This document shows, in pieces, positions 54,120-64,000 of a stretch of DNA of 64,000 bases (positions are counted from its first letter, which is position 1; each line of letters starts with the position of its first letter). The notes under the pieces were generated by a model. It saw only the letters and a list, made by a program, of their open reading frames with translations. It had not been told where the DNA came from and made no database searches. The stretch is taken from assembly GCA_902728285.1 (NCBI GenBank), contig CACVBU010000749.1:210352-274351 (forward strand). Reading direction: 5' to 3'. This DNA is from Clytia hemisphaerica (Eukaryota > Cnidaria > Hydrozoa > Leptothecata > Clytiidae). A program made the position numbers and the translations under genes.

Positions 54120-54124
54120 CTAGC
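54120..54124. repeat. Target-site duplication, left copy (CTAGC)
   Basis: CTAGC directly precedes the TG that opens the 5' LTR and is repeated at 62020-62024 after the CA that ends the 3' LTR. Confidence 0.88.
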
Positions 54125-54843
54125 TGTAGGGTGAACTGCACCCTAATTTAATTTGATTTAATTACTTTTAACAAAACATTCAAAATACAAAAAGAACTTA
54201 ACGTAGGACAATTATATTTTTTATTGCATCGCAAATGACTTGTACTTATATTCCCTAGGCAATTATCGTAGGCAATTATCGCTAGATATTATATCAATTT
54301 TTTACAATTTCAATTCAACTCAATCATTCAATTCTAAAAACTCACACAAGAAGGATGTATGTGGAAGATGTTGAGATGCGTATTTAGATACAAGTTTTAG
54401 AGTTCAATATTTCAAAAGTTCATCTTTTATCAATCATTTTCATGTACCTGTATTCACTTGCCTTCAAATTTGGCATGTGGCTATCCGGTACGTTTGCCTC
54501 TTTGTTTGTCTTTGTGCCTTTCTTTGTTTGCCTTTGTGCCTTTCTTGTTTGCCTCTTGTGCCTTTTTTGTTTGCCTTTGTGTCTTTCTTGTTTGCTTTTT
54601 GTGCCTCCTTTTCATGCACATTTAGGTTGGGTCCGGTTTAGGTCTGGACATTAGGCTAGGTCATTTTTAGGCATGTTTTTTGTTAGTCAAATTTAAGCTC
54701 ATTTATTGCATTCAATTATTGTCAATAATCAATTTCTCTAGTTTATTTTCTAATTGTAATTTTTCAATCAATTTTTCAGTTTGAACATAATCAACCAGTT
54801 CCAAACGGAAGCTGACTCCAATCTTTGTTCAAATTCCCCAACA
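54125..54843 (+). repeat. 5' LTR of the BEL/Pao element
   Basis: Nearly identical to 61304-62019. Contains tandem T-rich 'TTTGTTTGCCTTTGTGCC' units at about 54497-54605 whose number differs slightly between the LTRs. TG...CA ends. Confidence 0.92.
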
Positions 54844-55060
54844 TTCAAACGGAGTCCTACGTCATTCAACGGGAACCCGCCCATTCAATTTCAAACACAC
54901 GGAATCGTTCATCAATCCAAGCGAACATCCGTCTTATCAATCGGTGATCCATTCAGTCAATTTGGTGATCCACTCAACAACGTCCACTCAATAGGAGACC
55001 TATCAATTTGGAATCCACTCAACAGGACACACCCAATAATTCACATAACGGGGATTCAAC

Positions 55061-56850
55061 ATGGCAATGAACCTAAGACCACTCGAACGTATAGACTACA
55101 CTGAACCAAAGAGAAACGAGACGTTCGACCAAAAAACCAGTATAACCACATCCATCCAAGAGATACACCCAAAGACACATCCAAGGTCACGCCCGAAGTC
55201 ACACCCAAAGATGACGACACAATCGAGGCCACGCCCAAGGATGACATGCCTGAGGAACTGAAAACGATACCTCAAGATACCACTCAACTCGAAATCGATA
55301 TCATGGTTGCAATCGAGGATATTGATGACTTGATTGATGAGAATGCATCCTTTGATGACGTCACTACCTCGAAACTCGAGCAACATCGAACCAATCTTCG
55401 ACGATTACGAAATATCCTCATGCGAAATCATCCACAGTCTGACCTGCTTTCCGAGATCAAAGTCACCTTGGATGTAAAAATCAAATCCTATATCAAATCA
55501 AACAAAGGCGTGAACAACAACACCAAAGTCTTGCAAGACAAAATGAAGCAAGACGAAATCCAACGAAAACAAAGATCAATCGAGTTCCTCGTCAACAACA
55601 TTAATCGAGATCTGAAGGAACTTACAGAACAATTTTCCAAAGATACAGAAACTGCAACTGACGAGGACATATCGAAATGGAAGAAGGAGATACCCCATCT
55701 TTCATCAAAGGTCGACAAGGTTGCAGACAACATCAAAACCCTCATGCAAACACGAAGCTCTGATGCATCTTACGAGACAACACTCAAGAACATCAGCGAA
55801 CAATTCGAAACGCTATTCGATCTCAAGAAGAGTTTCATCTTAGACATCAATGATGAGCTTGCAGCCAGAGACATCGAAAAGAGTCGCGACTTCAATCGTT
55901 CTCGACTAAACATCAAAATCGAAAAGTTCTCCGGATACGACAGTAAGATCGATTTCTTTACCTTCCGTACGAACTTTGAAAAGCTCCATCTGAAGACAAC
56001 ACCAAAGCAATTCTTACCTGAGCTGTTAAAGAACAACTTCCTCACAGACCACGCCCTTAACTTAGTTCGCAATCTTGATGACATCGACATCATATGGGAG
56101 AGATTAAAAGGTGTCTATGGTAACCCAAAGATGATGTTATCCAAGAGGCTTCTTCAACTTCAAACATTGGACGTCAGCAAATCAATGAAACCTGAAAAAG
56201 CTATCGACAGTCTTACCAAAATCATCAACGTGCTTCAAGATTTGATGAGATTAGCACAAGAACACAACATTGAAGAGTACCTATACTATGGTGAAGGACT
56301 CAACACCATCTACCAGCTGATCGGTGATGTACAAACAACGAAATTCCTAGACACCATCTGTACCGACGACCTCGAGCAACAAGAAATCTGGTCAAAACTC
56401 ATATCCTTCCTGGACCATCAGAAGAGGATTCATCAACAAAGACTTATGATCCAAGGACCAACATCAGATCCACCCAAGAGAGATCCTCCAAAGAAAGACT
56501 CACCACCATTCAGACGAGGTCCATCATCACACCACACTGATGGTCAACAGAATCGTCGTCCACCTGATCAACTCAACTGCTCCATATGTCAAGCCACAAA
56601 TCATGTTGCAACCAATGGACCACAAGGAAGCAAGATCGTCCAATACTTCGCATGTCCAGTATTCGTCAACATGACTCCTATCGAACGTTTCAATGCACTC
56701 AAATCCAAAGGACTCTGTTTCCAGTGCTTGTATCCTGGAGCCAAGTACGACCAAGGGAAACATAAGGAGGGACGTTGCCAAAAGATCTTCTGCTGCAAAG
56801 ATACTCTCCATGACAAGTTTACTCACAAGAAACACGTGCTGGTTTTGTGA
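55061..56850 (+). pseudogene. BEL/Pao gag
   Basis: The main ORF is 55246-56850. A more N-terminal ATG at 55061 (MAMNLRPLERIDYTE) lies in another frame, and TPKD repeats lead into the main frame from about 55130, so a small frame break is likely there. Domains: a coiled-coil-rich N-terminus, the BEL gag core (FSGYDSKIDFF, FLPELLKNNFL, EYLYYGEGLNTIYQLIGD), a Pro-rich stretch, then a Cys/His-rich nucleocapsid region (CSICQATNH, KGLCFQCLYPG, RCQKIFCC). Gag binds and packages RNA. The ORF stops at 56850; fragments of the gag-pol link follow in two other frames. Confidence 0.85.
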
Positions 56851-56931
56851 CGAACATAAATCAACCCAGGAGAACAAGATCTGTTTGACTTCTACAAATC
56901 AAGATGCATCAGCAAGATCCAACAGTTAGAA

Positions 56932-59900
56932 GCCTTCACCAAAGACATGCGTCTCACCTATCACTTCACCCCAGACGAATCCAGAGCCCAATGATCATCA
57001 AGCCATCTACGTGTTGCAAACGATTGAAGTTGACCAACAGCAATTCACTTTGTTCTACGACAATGGATGCAAGAATTCTGTCATCAAGTTTGATGCAACC
57101 AAACGACTGGGTAGCAATCGAGCCAAACAGATCATCTCAAGACCAATTCCAGTTGGTGGCGTTGGAGGTGTCACAACACAATCAACACATGGAATCTATA
57201 CCTTCTCGTTACCACTGGCAACCAACAATGGTGCAGAGATGACTGGAGTTTGTCTCGACACACTCACTGCGACCTTTCCCTTCTATCCATTGCAAGGAAA
57301 AGTGGAGAACGACATTCAGCACAGTTGGGAGAACTCTGGCCACGACATCAATCATCTTCCAAGACTGCCACCAATGGTTGGAGGAGACGTTGACGTGATG
57401 ATAGGTATACGTTATCTTCGTTTCTTTCCTAAATTCATCCACCAGCTACCTTCTGGCTTGACCATCTACCAATCACAATTCAAGAACATCGATGGATCTT
57501 ATGGGGTGATCGGTGGTCCCCATGAGGTATTCACAAGTATCGAAAATCATCATCACTCAACTTCGTCACAGTTTGTAGCAAGTCAACTGGAAGCAGCAAA
57601 GTTCGTATTCTACATTGATCCAGACATTCGATTACTTGGATCAGCTACCTTCAGTGAGGTTCGACATGACTTGTATTTCACTAACAACCCAACTTACCAA
57701 ATCAACAACGACGAATCTGAACCATCAACTTCATACATCACCAATCTTAATGAGAAGTTCGAATCAGTTGGTACAGACCTTAACTATCGCTGTGTCAATT
57801 GTCGAAAGTGTTTAACCTGTAAGAACCATTCTACAGAAGATTCCATTAGCATCCAAGAGGAGGTCGAGCAAGACTTGATTAATCGCTCCATCACTATCGA
57901 CCCATCCAATTGTTCATCGATTGCTAATCTTCCACTAATACACGACCCTCTGGTCAAACTGGCACCAAATCGAGACATTGCACTTCGCGTTTACATACAA
58001 CAGCTTAAACGTTTGGAAAAGCATCAAGACGATAAGGACGACATCCTCATCTCAGAGAAGAAACTGCAACACCTGGGATTCGTCGAATATGTCAAGAATT
58101 TGCCCACTGACATCCAAAAGCAACTATCAGAATCTCAGATCAAGAATTTCATACCATGGAGGGCTGTATGGAAAGGCTCTTCTATATCGACACCGTGCAG
58201 AATTGTCTTTGACGCTTCCATGCCGACATCGACTGGATTTTCACTCAATGACGTTCTAGCAAAAGGAAGGAACTCAATGAACAAGCTACTCGAAATTTTT
58301 CTGAGGTGGAGAGGACATCGCATCGCATTTCATACTGACGTACAAAAGATGTACAATTCCGTTAAGCTTAGAGAATCAGACTGGTGCCTTCAACGTTACC
58401 TATGGCAAGAACACCTTGATCCAAGTCAACCACCAGAGGAGAAGGTCATCATGACACTGATATATGGTGTCAAATCATCCGGAAATCAAGCCGAAACAGC
58501 ACTTCGAGAAACCGTCAAAATACATCGCAAAGACGAACCAGAGGTCGCTAGAGTCATCACTGAGGACGTTTACGTCGATGATTGCCTGTCTGGGGGTGAT
58601 CAAATCAGTACCATCAAACTTCTATGTCAATCAATCGATCAAATTCTATCGTATGGTGGATTCACATTGAAAGGATTCACAATATCTGGAGAAGAACCGA
58701 AAGACTCTCTAACAGCCGATGGCACCACAATCTCAGTCGCTGGAATGAAGTGGCATCCAAAGAATGACCTCATATCCTTCGACATCAACCTTGACTTCGC
58801 CAAGAAATATCGCGGTAAGAAACTTGGTGAATGCAAAGAAGTACCAAAACGACTCACCAGAAGAATCTGTTCATCAAAGGCTGCCGAGATTTTCGACATG
58901 ACAGGACTGCTTACTCCTATCACAGCGACGTTCAAGCTGGACATTCACGATCTCGTTCAACGCAAATTAGCATGGGATGACGAGTTACCAGCCAACCTTC
59001 GTGACATATGGATCAATCATTTCGACCTCATGGAGGAGATCAAGACGATCACATATCAACGAGCCATTGTTCCACAAGATGCAACATCACTGAAGATCGA
59101 CACCCTCGACTTTGCTGATGCCAGTCCATCAATGATCTGTTCAGCAATCTACGTTCGATTCCCAGTACCAGATGGCTATTCTTGTCAACTCATCTTTGCT
59201 CGATCAAAGTTACTAAACGATACAACACAACCAAGAGGAGAGCTGGCAGCTGCAGTTCTCAATGCCCACACAGGAGAGGTTGTTCGAAAAGCCTTCAAGC
59301 AAGATCACATTGCACACAAGTTCACTGACAATCAAATTACACTCCATTGGATTTGCAACGAAAGTCGACCACTCAAGGAATGGGTTCGGAATCGGGTTGT
59401 GGAAATCCTACGCTTCACCAACAAGGACAGCTGGAAGTACATCAAATCAACAGACATGATAGCTGACCTTGGTACAAGACGTAATTCATCACTAGATCTG
59501 ATCAAACCAGATTCACCTTGGTACAACGGATATGCATGGATGAGGAAACCATCATCAACGTTCCCCTCGCTGTCACCAGAAGACATCTCACTGGATCAAT
59601 CTGAACTCCAACAAGCATCCAAAGAAGTACGTGCTGCTCAAGTGCATCACATCTCATCCAATCAAGACCAGCTTCAGAGGAGGTACGTATTTTCCTCCTA
59701 TCTTATTGACCCAAACAAGCACAAATTCAGTACAGTCGTTCGTATTATGGCGCTAGTCTTCAAATTCATCGATATCATCTTCGATCCAAAAAGGAAACAA
59801 TCTATTTCTTCTCGTACACGATCAAAATGTACAAACACTTCACAAAAAGCTTTAGTTATTTCAGATTCATTGCTTCGACGAGCAGAGCAATATTTCTACA

Positions 59901-60670
59901 GGAAAGGAACATCAGAAGTCAAAGAGTTCGTATCATCATCAAAGTATTCAAATACCTCAATCGAAAAGGATAGAATTCTCACATACACAGGACGAATTCT
60001 ACCAACTGATTCTGTTACCATCATTGGGAAGGCTACACAACGAATGCTAGATCTTCAATCGACGTCATTCTGTGTCCCAATCTTGGAGAAGTCATCACCA
60101 ATCGCCTACAGCATCGTCAACGACATCCATTGGAACCACATCACTGCTTCACATTCTGGTGTGGAGACCACTTGGAGATATGTTCTTCAGAAAGTTTTCA
60201 TCATCGAAGGAAGGAGCCTGGTCAAGTCAATTCGATCAACTTGTGAAAGGTGTCGATACCTTCTCAAGAAAACCATCGACGTATCAATGGGACCAGTATC
60301 ACCTGACAACCTGATGATTGCTCCAATCTTCTACGTATCTCAAGTCGATTTGTGTGGTCCATTTGAATCATACTCGTATCACAACAAGAGAGGGCCACTG
60401 TCAAGATCTGGTACGCCGTCTTCTGCTGTGCTACTACCACCACCATCAGCATCAAATGCATGGAGGATTACTCGACAAACGCATTCCTACAAGCATTCAC
60501 TCGACTATCGTGCGAAGTTGGGTATCCACGTCGACTGCTCACTGATGAGGGCAGCCAACTCGTCAAGGCTTGCGAAACACTTCAAATTGATTTTCAAGAC
60601 ATCCAACGTCGTCTCTTCAAAGAATCCAATGTCGATTTCAACACTTGTCCAGTTGGAGGCCACAATATGA
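56932..60670 (+). pseudogene. BEL/Pao pol: protease, RT, RNase H, integrase zinc domain (frame break in integrase core)
   Basis: A single open frame from just after a TAG at about 56930 to 60670. Order: protease (LFYDNGCKNSVI, Asn where Ser or Thr is usual in the DSG/DTG box), a Cys-rich spacer (CVNCRKCLTCKNH), RT (FDASMPTSTGFSLND, YVDD at 58571-58582), RNase H (FADASPSMICSAIYVRF, RGELAAAV, FTDNQITLHW), and the integrase HHCC domain (HWNHITASHSG ... CERCRYLLKK). The integrase core begins at about 60340 (QVDLCGPFES), but the real frame leaves this ORF near 60390. The residues from there to 60670 are out-of-frame and not retroelement-like. Copies element RNA to DNA and integrates it. Confidence 0.9.
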
Positions 60671-61308
60671 ATGGTCTCGTAGAACGAAAAATTCGTGAAG
60701 TCAAGAAGTCCATCCAAAAATCAGTCTCCAATCAACGACTATCAATCATGCAATGGGAGACATTCGCATCTCGAGCAGCAAACAGCATCAATGATCTACC
60801 ATTAGGCATTCGTGACTACGATGGAGACTTGCAATCATTGGATATCATCACACCAAATAGACTGAGACTTGGACGAAACAACGACAGAAGCCCAACCGGT
60901 GAATTCAGATTGTCAGGAAATTCATCAAAGATCATTCTACAAAATCAAGCAATTTTCGATTCTTGGTTCGAGCTATGGTTAACCTCACACGTCCCAGGAC
61001 TTATCGCCAAGCCAAAGTGGTTCAAATCAGACACCAGCTTAAAGAAAGGTGACGTTGTTCTATTTACCAAGCAAGATTCACCGATACGTTCAAATTACCA
61101 GTTTGGAATGGTCGAATCCGTTGAAATCGATCGAGACGAGAAAGTTCGAAAAGTTAAGGTTCGTTATCAAAATGCTTCAGAGAATACTCATCGTTTTACA
61201 TTTCGTTCGGTTCGAAATCTTGTGGTGATTCATCGTGTGGATGAAACCTCTATGATGTTGTACCTTTATAATGCTAACCAATTTGCCACCTGTGGTGGGG
61301 CAGTGTAG
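60400..61308 (+). pseudogene. BEL/Pao integrase core, C-terminal part
   Basis: The integrase core resumes in another frame (ORF 60460-61308). It includes LLTDEGSQLVKA with the second catalytic Asp, GGHNMNGLVERKIREVKKSI with the catalytic Glu, and a C-terminal domain with KKGDVVLFTKQDSP. It ends a few bases inside the 3' LTR. The frame difference to the preceding ORF means the integrase is split, by decay or a single-base error near 60390. Confidence 0.85.
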
Positions 61309-62019
61309 GGTGAACTGCACCCTAATTTAATTTGATTTAATTACTTTTAACAAAACATTCAAAATACAAAAAGAACTTAACGTAGGACAATTATATTTTT
61401 TATTGCATCGCAAATGACTTGTACTTATATTCCCTAGGCAATTATCGTAGGCAATTATCGCTAGATATTATATCAATTTTTTACAATTTCAATTCAACTC
61501 AATCATTCAATTCTAAAACTCACACAAGAAGGATGTATGTGGAAGATGTTGAGATGCGTATTTAGATACAAGTTTTAGAGTTCAATATTTCAAAAGTTCA
61601 TCTTTTATCAATCATTTTCATGTACCTGTATTCACTTGCCTTCAAATTTGGCATGTGGCTATCCGGTACGTTTGCCTCTTTGTTTGTCTTTGTGCCTTTC
61701 TTTGTTTGTCTTTGTGCCTTTCTTGTTTGCCTTTTGCCTTTTTTGTTTGCCTTTGTGTCTTTCTTGTTTGCTTTTTGTGCCTCCTTTTCATGCACATTTA
61801 GGTTGGGTCCGGTTTAGGTCTGGACATTAGGCTAGGTCATTTTTAGGCATGTTTTTTGTTAGTCAAATTTAAGCTCATTTATTGCATTCAATTATTGTCA
61901 ATAATCAATTTCTCTAGTTTATTTTCTAATTGTAATTTTTCAATCAATTTTTCAGTTTGAACATAATCAACCAGTTCCAAACGGAAGCTGACTCCAATCT
62001 TTGTTCAAATTCCCCAACA
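61304..62019 (+). repeat. 3' LTR of the BEL/Pao element
   Basis: 716 bp, near-identical to 54125-54843; followed by CTAGC (62020-62024) and then by the right half of host exon B. Confidence 0.92.
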
Positions 62020-64000
62020 CTAGCAAGAAGTGATTTAATTTCAGAGTAATGTTCTGCTGTGTGAATTTCTACATTAATACGAGATTCCGAACCCCTCCAA
62101 AGTGATGAGATGTACTGTGCATAAGGTGAATGAATCATATCTTTGTTATTTAGCAGCGAATAATAGATCTGCTCTGTCGGATTTTTACCTGATGCTCGAA
62201 AATTGTCGCCTGTCAAACGGACAAACAATGTCTTTGATTTTGGATTTAAATGTCCGTAAAGTGATCTATTGATTTTGTTGAGCTGATCAAAAAAAATTTT
62301 CTGTTTTTCCTCACAAGGAAAATTGAATTTTTCTCGCCAGAATTTACTTGTCAAAACAAATTTTAAAGTGTCGGTGACATTTGTTCCGACTGAAAGGCAA
62401 TCATCACCAGGGCAATTACAAAAAGACCTTTTTACCTCACCAACATCTAGGTTTTGTAAATAATGTGTTACTTCATTGTACGAGGCTAGAATAACACCCT
62501 GCGATTTCAATATTCGTTTCAGATTTTTGTAGCCTCGTTGGGTAAGATCAGTTCGCATTAATACAATTGAAGCACTTTCATTCACTGATATTTCTTTTGA
62601 GGGAGGGTTTTTTAGAATGACTTTACTAATCTTCTTTTTGAAAGATTCATTCTCATCAATAGCATCTTCCACAATGCCTGGGTGTTTCTCCAAGAGATAA
62701 GACACATAGCCTATGGTGAAAGGAAGTTAAAGACAGTCAGCCAAAAAATTTAAATTTCACCGTAATCAATTTTGTCAAAGATTTTAGCTGTTTCTGGAAA
62801 AAGTTACAGTGTTTGCGCTACACTTTTTATCACCTGCTAATGTTTTGAATGCGTTTGAAGAGTCAATTTTGGTGAATTTTCCGACAAAATTCTTCACTTG
62901 GACTGTCCAGCTTATAATTTCAAAATAAAATAGATGCAAAATGAAGATATTTGAGATTGCCGCCTTACTTACTTTTGACATCATTGAAACTGGCATAATC
63001 GACAACGTCGTTAATCTTTTTGTTTCTCTTCTCCTTTGATTTTTTGGACATAAGGTTACTTGTCGGGCCTGCATTTCGTCCCCTAATGTTTATTATATCG
63101 TTGAGCAATAAATCGTCAACCTTTTCTACAACCTTTTCCAATTTTTTCAAAATGTCTGCCCTGTAAAAGCCAAAGAATTCAAAACCAGACCAGTGTTTTT
63201 TTGTTAGTGCCTTGATTTGTAGCAAGATTTGAGAGACCGCAATAGTAATGTTGTCAGATTGGACAGAAGAATCATTGGTCTCGCAAATAAATTGAGGTGT
63301 TGGCCCAGAAGCCATAACTTTACATGTGACCAATACGGTCTTTTCATCCTGGCATTTAACTGCGCGCGTTGAAGTAAAACCGTGTCTTAGGTAGAAAGTT
63401 GTATTTTGATATGTTTTCTCATATAATCTTGAAAACTCTCCCGTCACACGTTCTCCGTAACAGTAAACACCAAGCCATGTGACATTGTCTTCTAAATCTA
63501 CAACTTCCGAGAGCACACTATCACTCTTGAAAAAAACATTATTTGAATTACCAGCAGTGACATTATTTTTACCAGTTTCATTTGAACCAAGTAAGCTTTG
63601 CACATCTTTTCTATTCAAACCAAAGAACTTTACACCCGTCCATCTTTTATTGTATTTTACATTCAAAATTTTCAAAATCTCATTTGAAACGGTTGTTATG
63701 TACAACGAAGAAATTTGTCTATTCACATTATTAGCAGTATCGATATCTTCAACAACAGGGACAAGTTTTCCACCGATTTCAACTTTAACTTTAACTGCTG
63801 TAGCATTGTAGATAGGAAAACCAAGATTACTCTTGTTGATAGAGCATGTTACCTTGAACAAACTGTCTTCCCCTTTAACTAGCCTTGTAGCACGATAACC
63901 ATCAGTTAATATGCCACCACTCTTGAGCCCCCAACTTTCTTGATTTTGACCCCGAACCTTTGACCCCTTTGCAACACAAGCAAGCCAAAGAACTTTCAAT

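Larger units (their letters stand above)
54125..62019 (+). mobile_element. BEL/Pao LTR retrotransposon, near full length, recent insertion
   Basis: 7895 bp with LTRs of 719 and 716 bp that differ by a few substitutions and small indels in T-rich repeats. They begin TGTAGGGTGAACTGCACCC and end ...TTCCCCAACA. CTAGC flanks it on both sides. It carries gag, protease, RT, RNase H and integrase on the plus strand, opposite to the host gene it interrupts. A purine-rich GGTGGGGCAG lies just before the 3' LTR and probably is the polypurine tract. Frame breaks around 55.1, 56.85 and 60.39 kb suggest this copy is not autonomous, unless they are sequencing indels. Confidence 0.93.
52571..64000 (-). pseudogene. 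DDE-like (RAG1/Transib-reminiscent) multi-exon gene, disrupted by a BEL insertion; partial at the right edge
   Basis: Minus-strand exons: A from beyond 64000 to 62973, B 62710-62020 continuing at 54119-53819 after the BEL element, C 53566-53367, D 53216-52571. Splice sites and phases agree at every junction. Exon A holds two copies of a ~100-residue domain marked by RWTGVKFFGLNRKD and HWSGFEFFGFYRAD. Exon B has FVRLTGDNFRASG (Asp near 62206), then past the insertion MCADLCFVKEVLG (Asp near 54054) and CSCTSLYGCFYCKK. Exon C has VPCGLHMILAHHRYLW. Exon D has GYGCFNCNAGEHLNKQIK (Glu near 52818) and a zinc knuckle, CKVRCSRCQQKGHNKKNK, then an acidic end. The layout D...D with a CxxC-type insert...E, and E followed by NK, recalls RAG1/Transib-type transposases, but identity is unproven. 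Apart from the insertion, the reading frame looks intact. Confidence 0.6.

Noticed and set aside
54442-54654. Leu/Phe/Cys-rich ORF resembling a membrane protein, repeated at 61620-61817
   Set aside because: It lies wholly in the LTR and comes from T-rich repeats; the two copies differ by frame-changing indels.
57209-58944. Antisense ORFs in the BEL pol region
   Set aside because: Shadows of the pol frame; no independent motifs.

Overview
The window looks like nuclear DNA of an invertebrate animal. It is AT-rich, its genes are split by GT-AG introns of tens of bases to about 2 kb, and most of it is mobile DNA of animal type: BEL/Pao LTR retroelements, hAT elements, CR1/L2-like non-LTR fragments and many MITEs. 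I favour an early-branching marine animal (cnidarian or sponge), but nothing seen here proves it.

Layout: 1-5640 is a decayed BEL/Pao element on the minus strand, cut by the left edge. 5928-6883 is a broken tyrosine-recombinase remnant. 8010-9984 and 16636-18725 are two copies of one ~2 kb non-autonomous element. Between them lie a CR1/L2-like reverse transcriptase tail (minus, 10.5-11.3 kb) and a possible small multi-exon gene with a CUB-like stretch (plus, 12.9-15.7 kb). 18956-24606 is a nearly complete hAT transposon that carries an OTU-protease-like domain in front of the transposase and has a G-run MITE nested in its intron. 25965-26774 is an unrecognised coding remnant. 27933-31997 (minus) is the most novel item: a multi-exon DDE-type gene whose motif order matches, from memory, a large uncharacterised family of mushroom-forming fungi. 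Related minisatellites lie on both sides of it, and a 623-base assembly gap sits in the right-hand one. 33896-43463 (plus) is a 14-exon SAM-domain gene whose exon phases all agree; at least four mobile elements sit in its introns, one with its target-site duplication on a 5' splice site. 44130-44660 is a 66-bp minisatellite. 48926-49819 is an unrecognised single-exon gene. From 52571 to beyond the right edge runs a minus-strand multi-exon gene with a DDE-like, RAG1/Transib-reminiscent layout; a recent BEL/Pao element (54125-62019, matching LTRs, 5-bp duplication CTAGC) is inserted in its central exon.

The genes do not form a pathway. The shared theme is transposition: at least four different transposase or recombinase types, two retroelement orders and several MITE families, with insertions nested up to four deep. 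Family assignments come from motifs and memory of families; no search was run. Exon ends were read by eye from splice dinucleotides and phase and may be off by a few bases.
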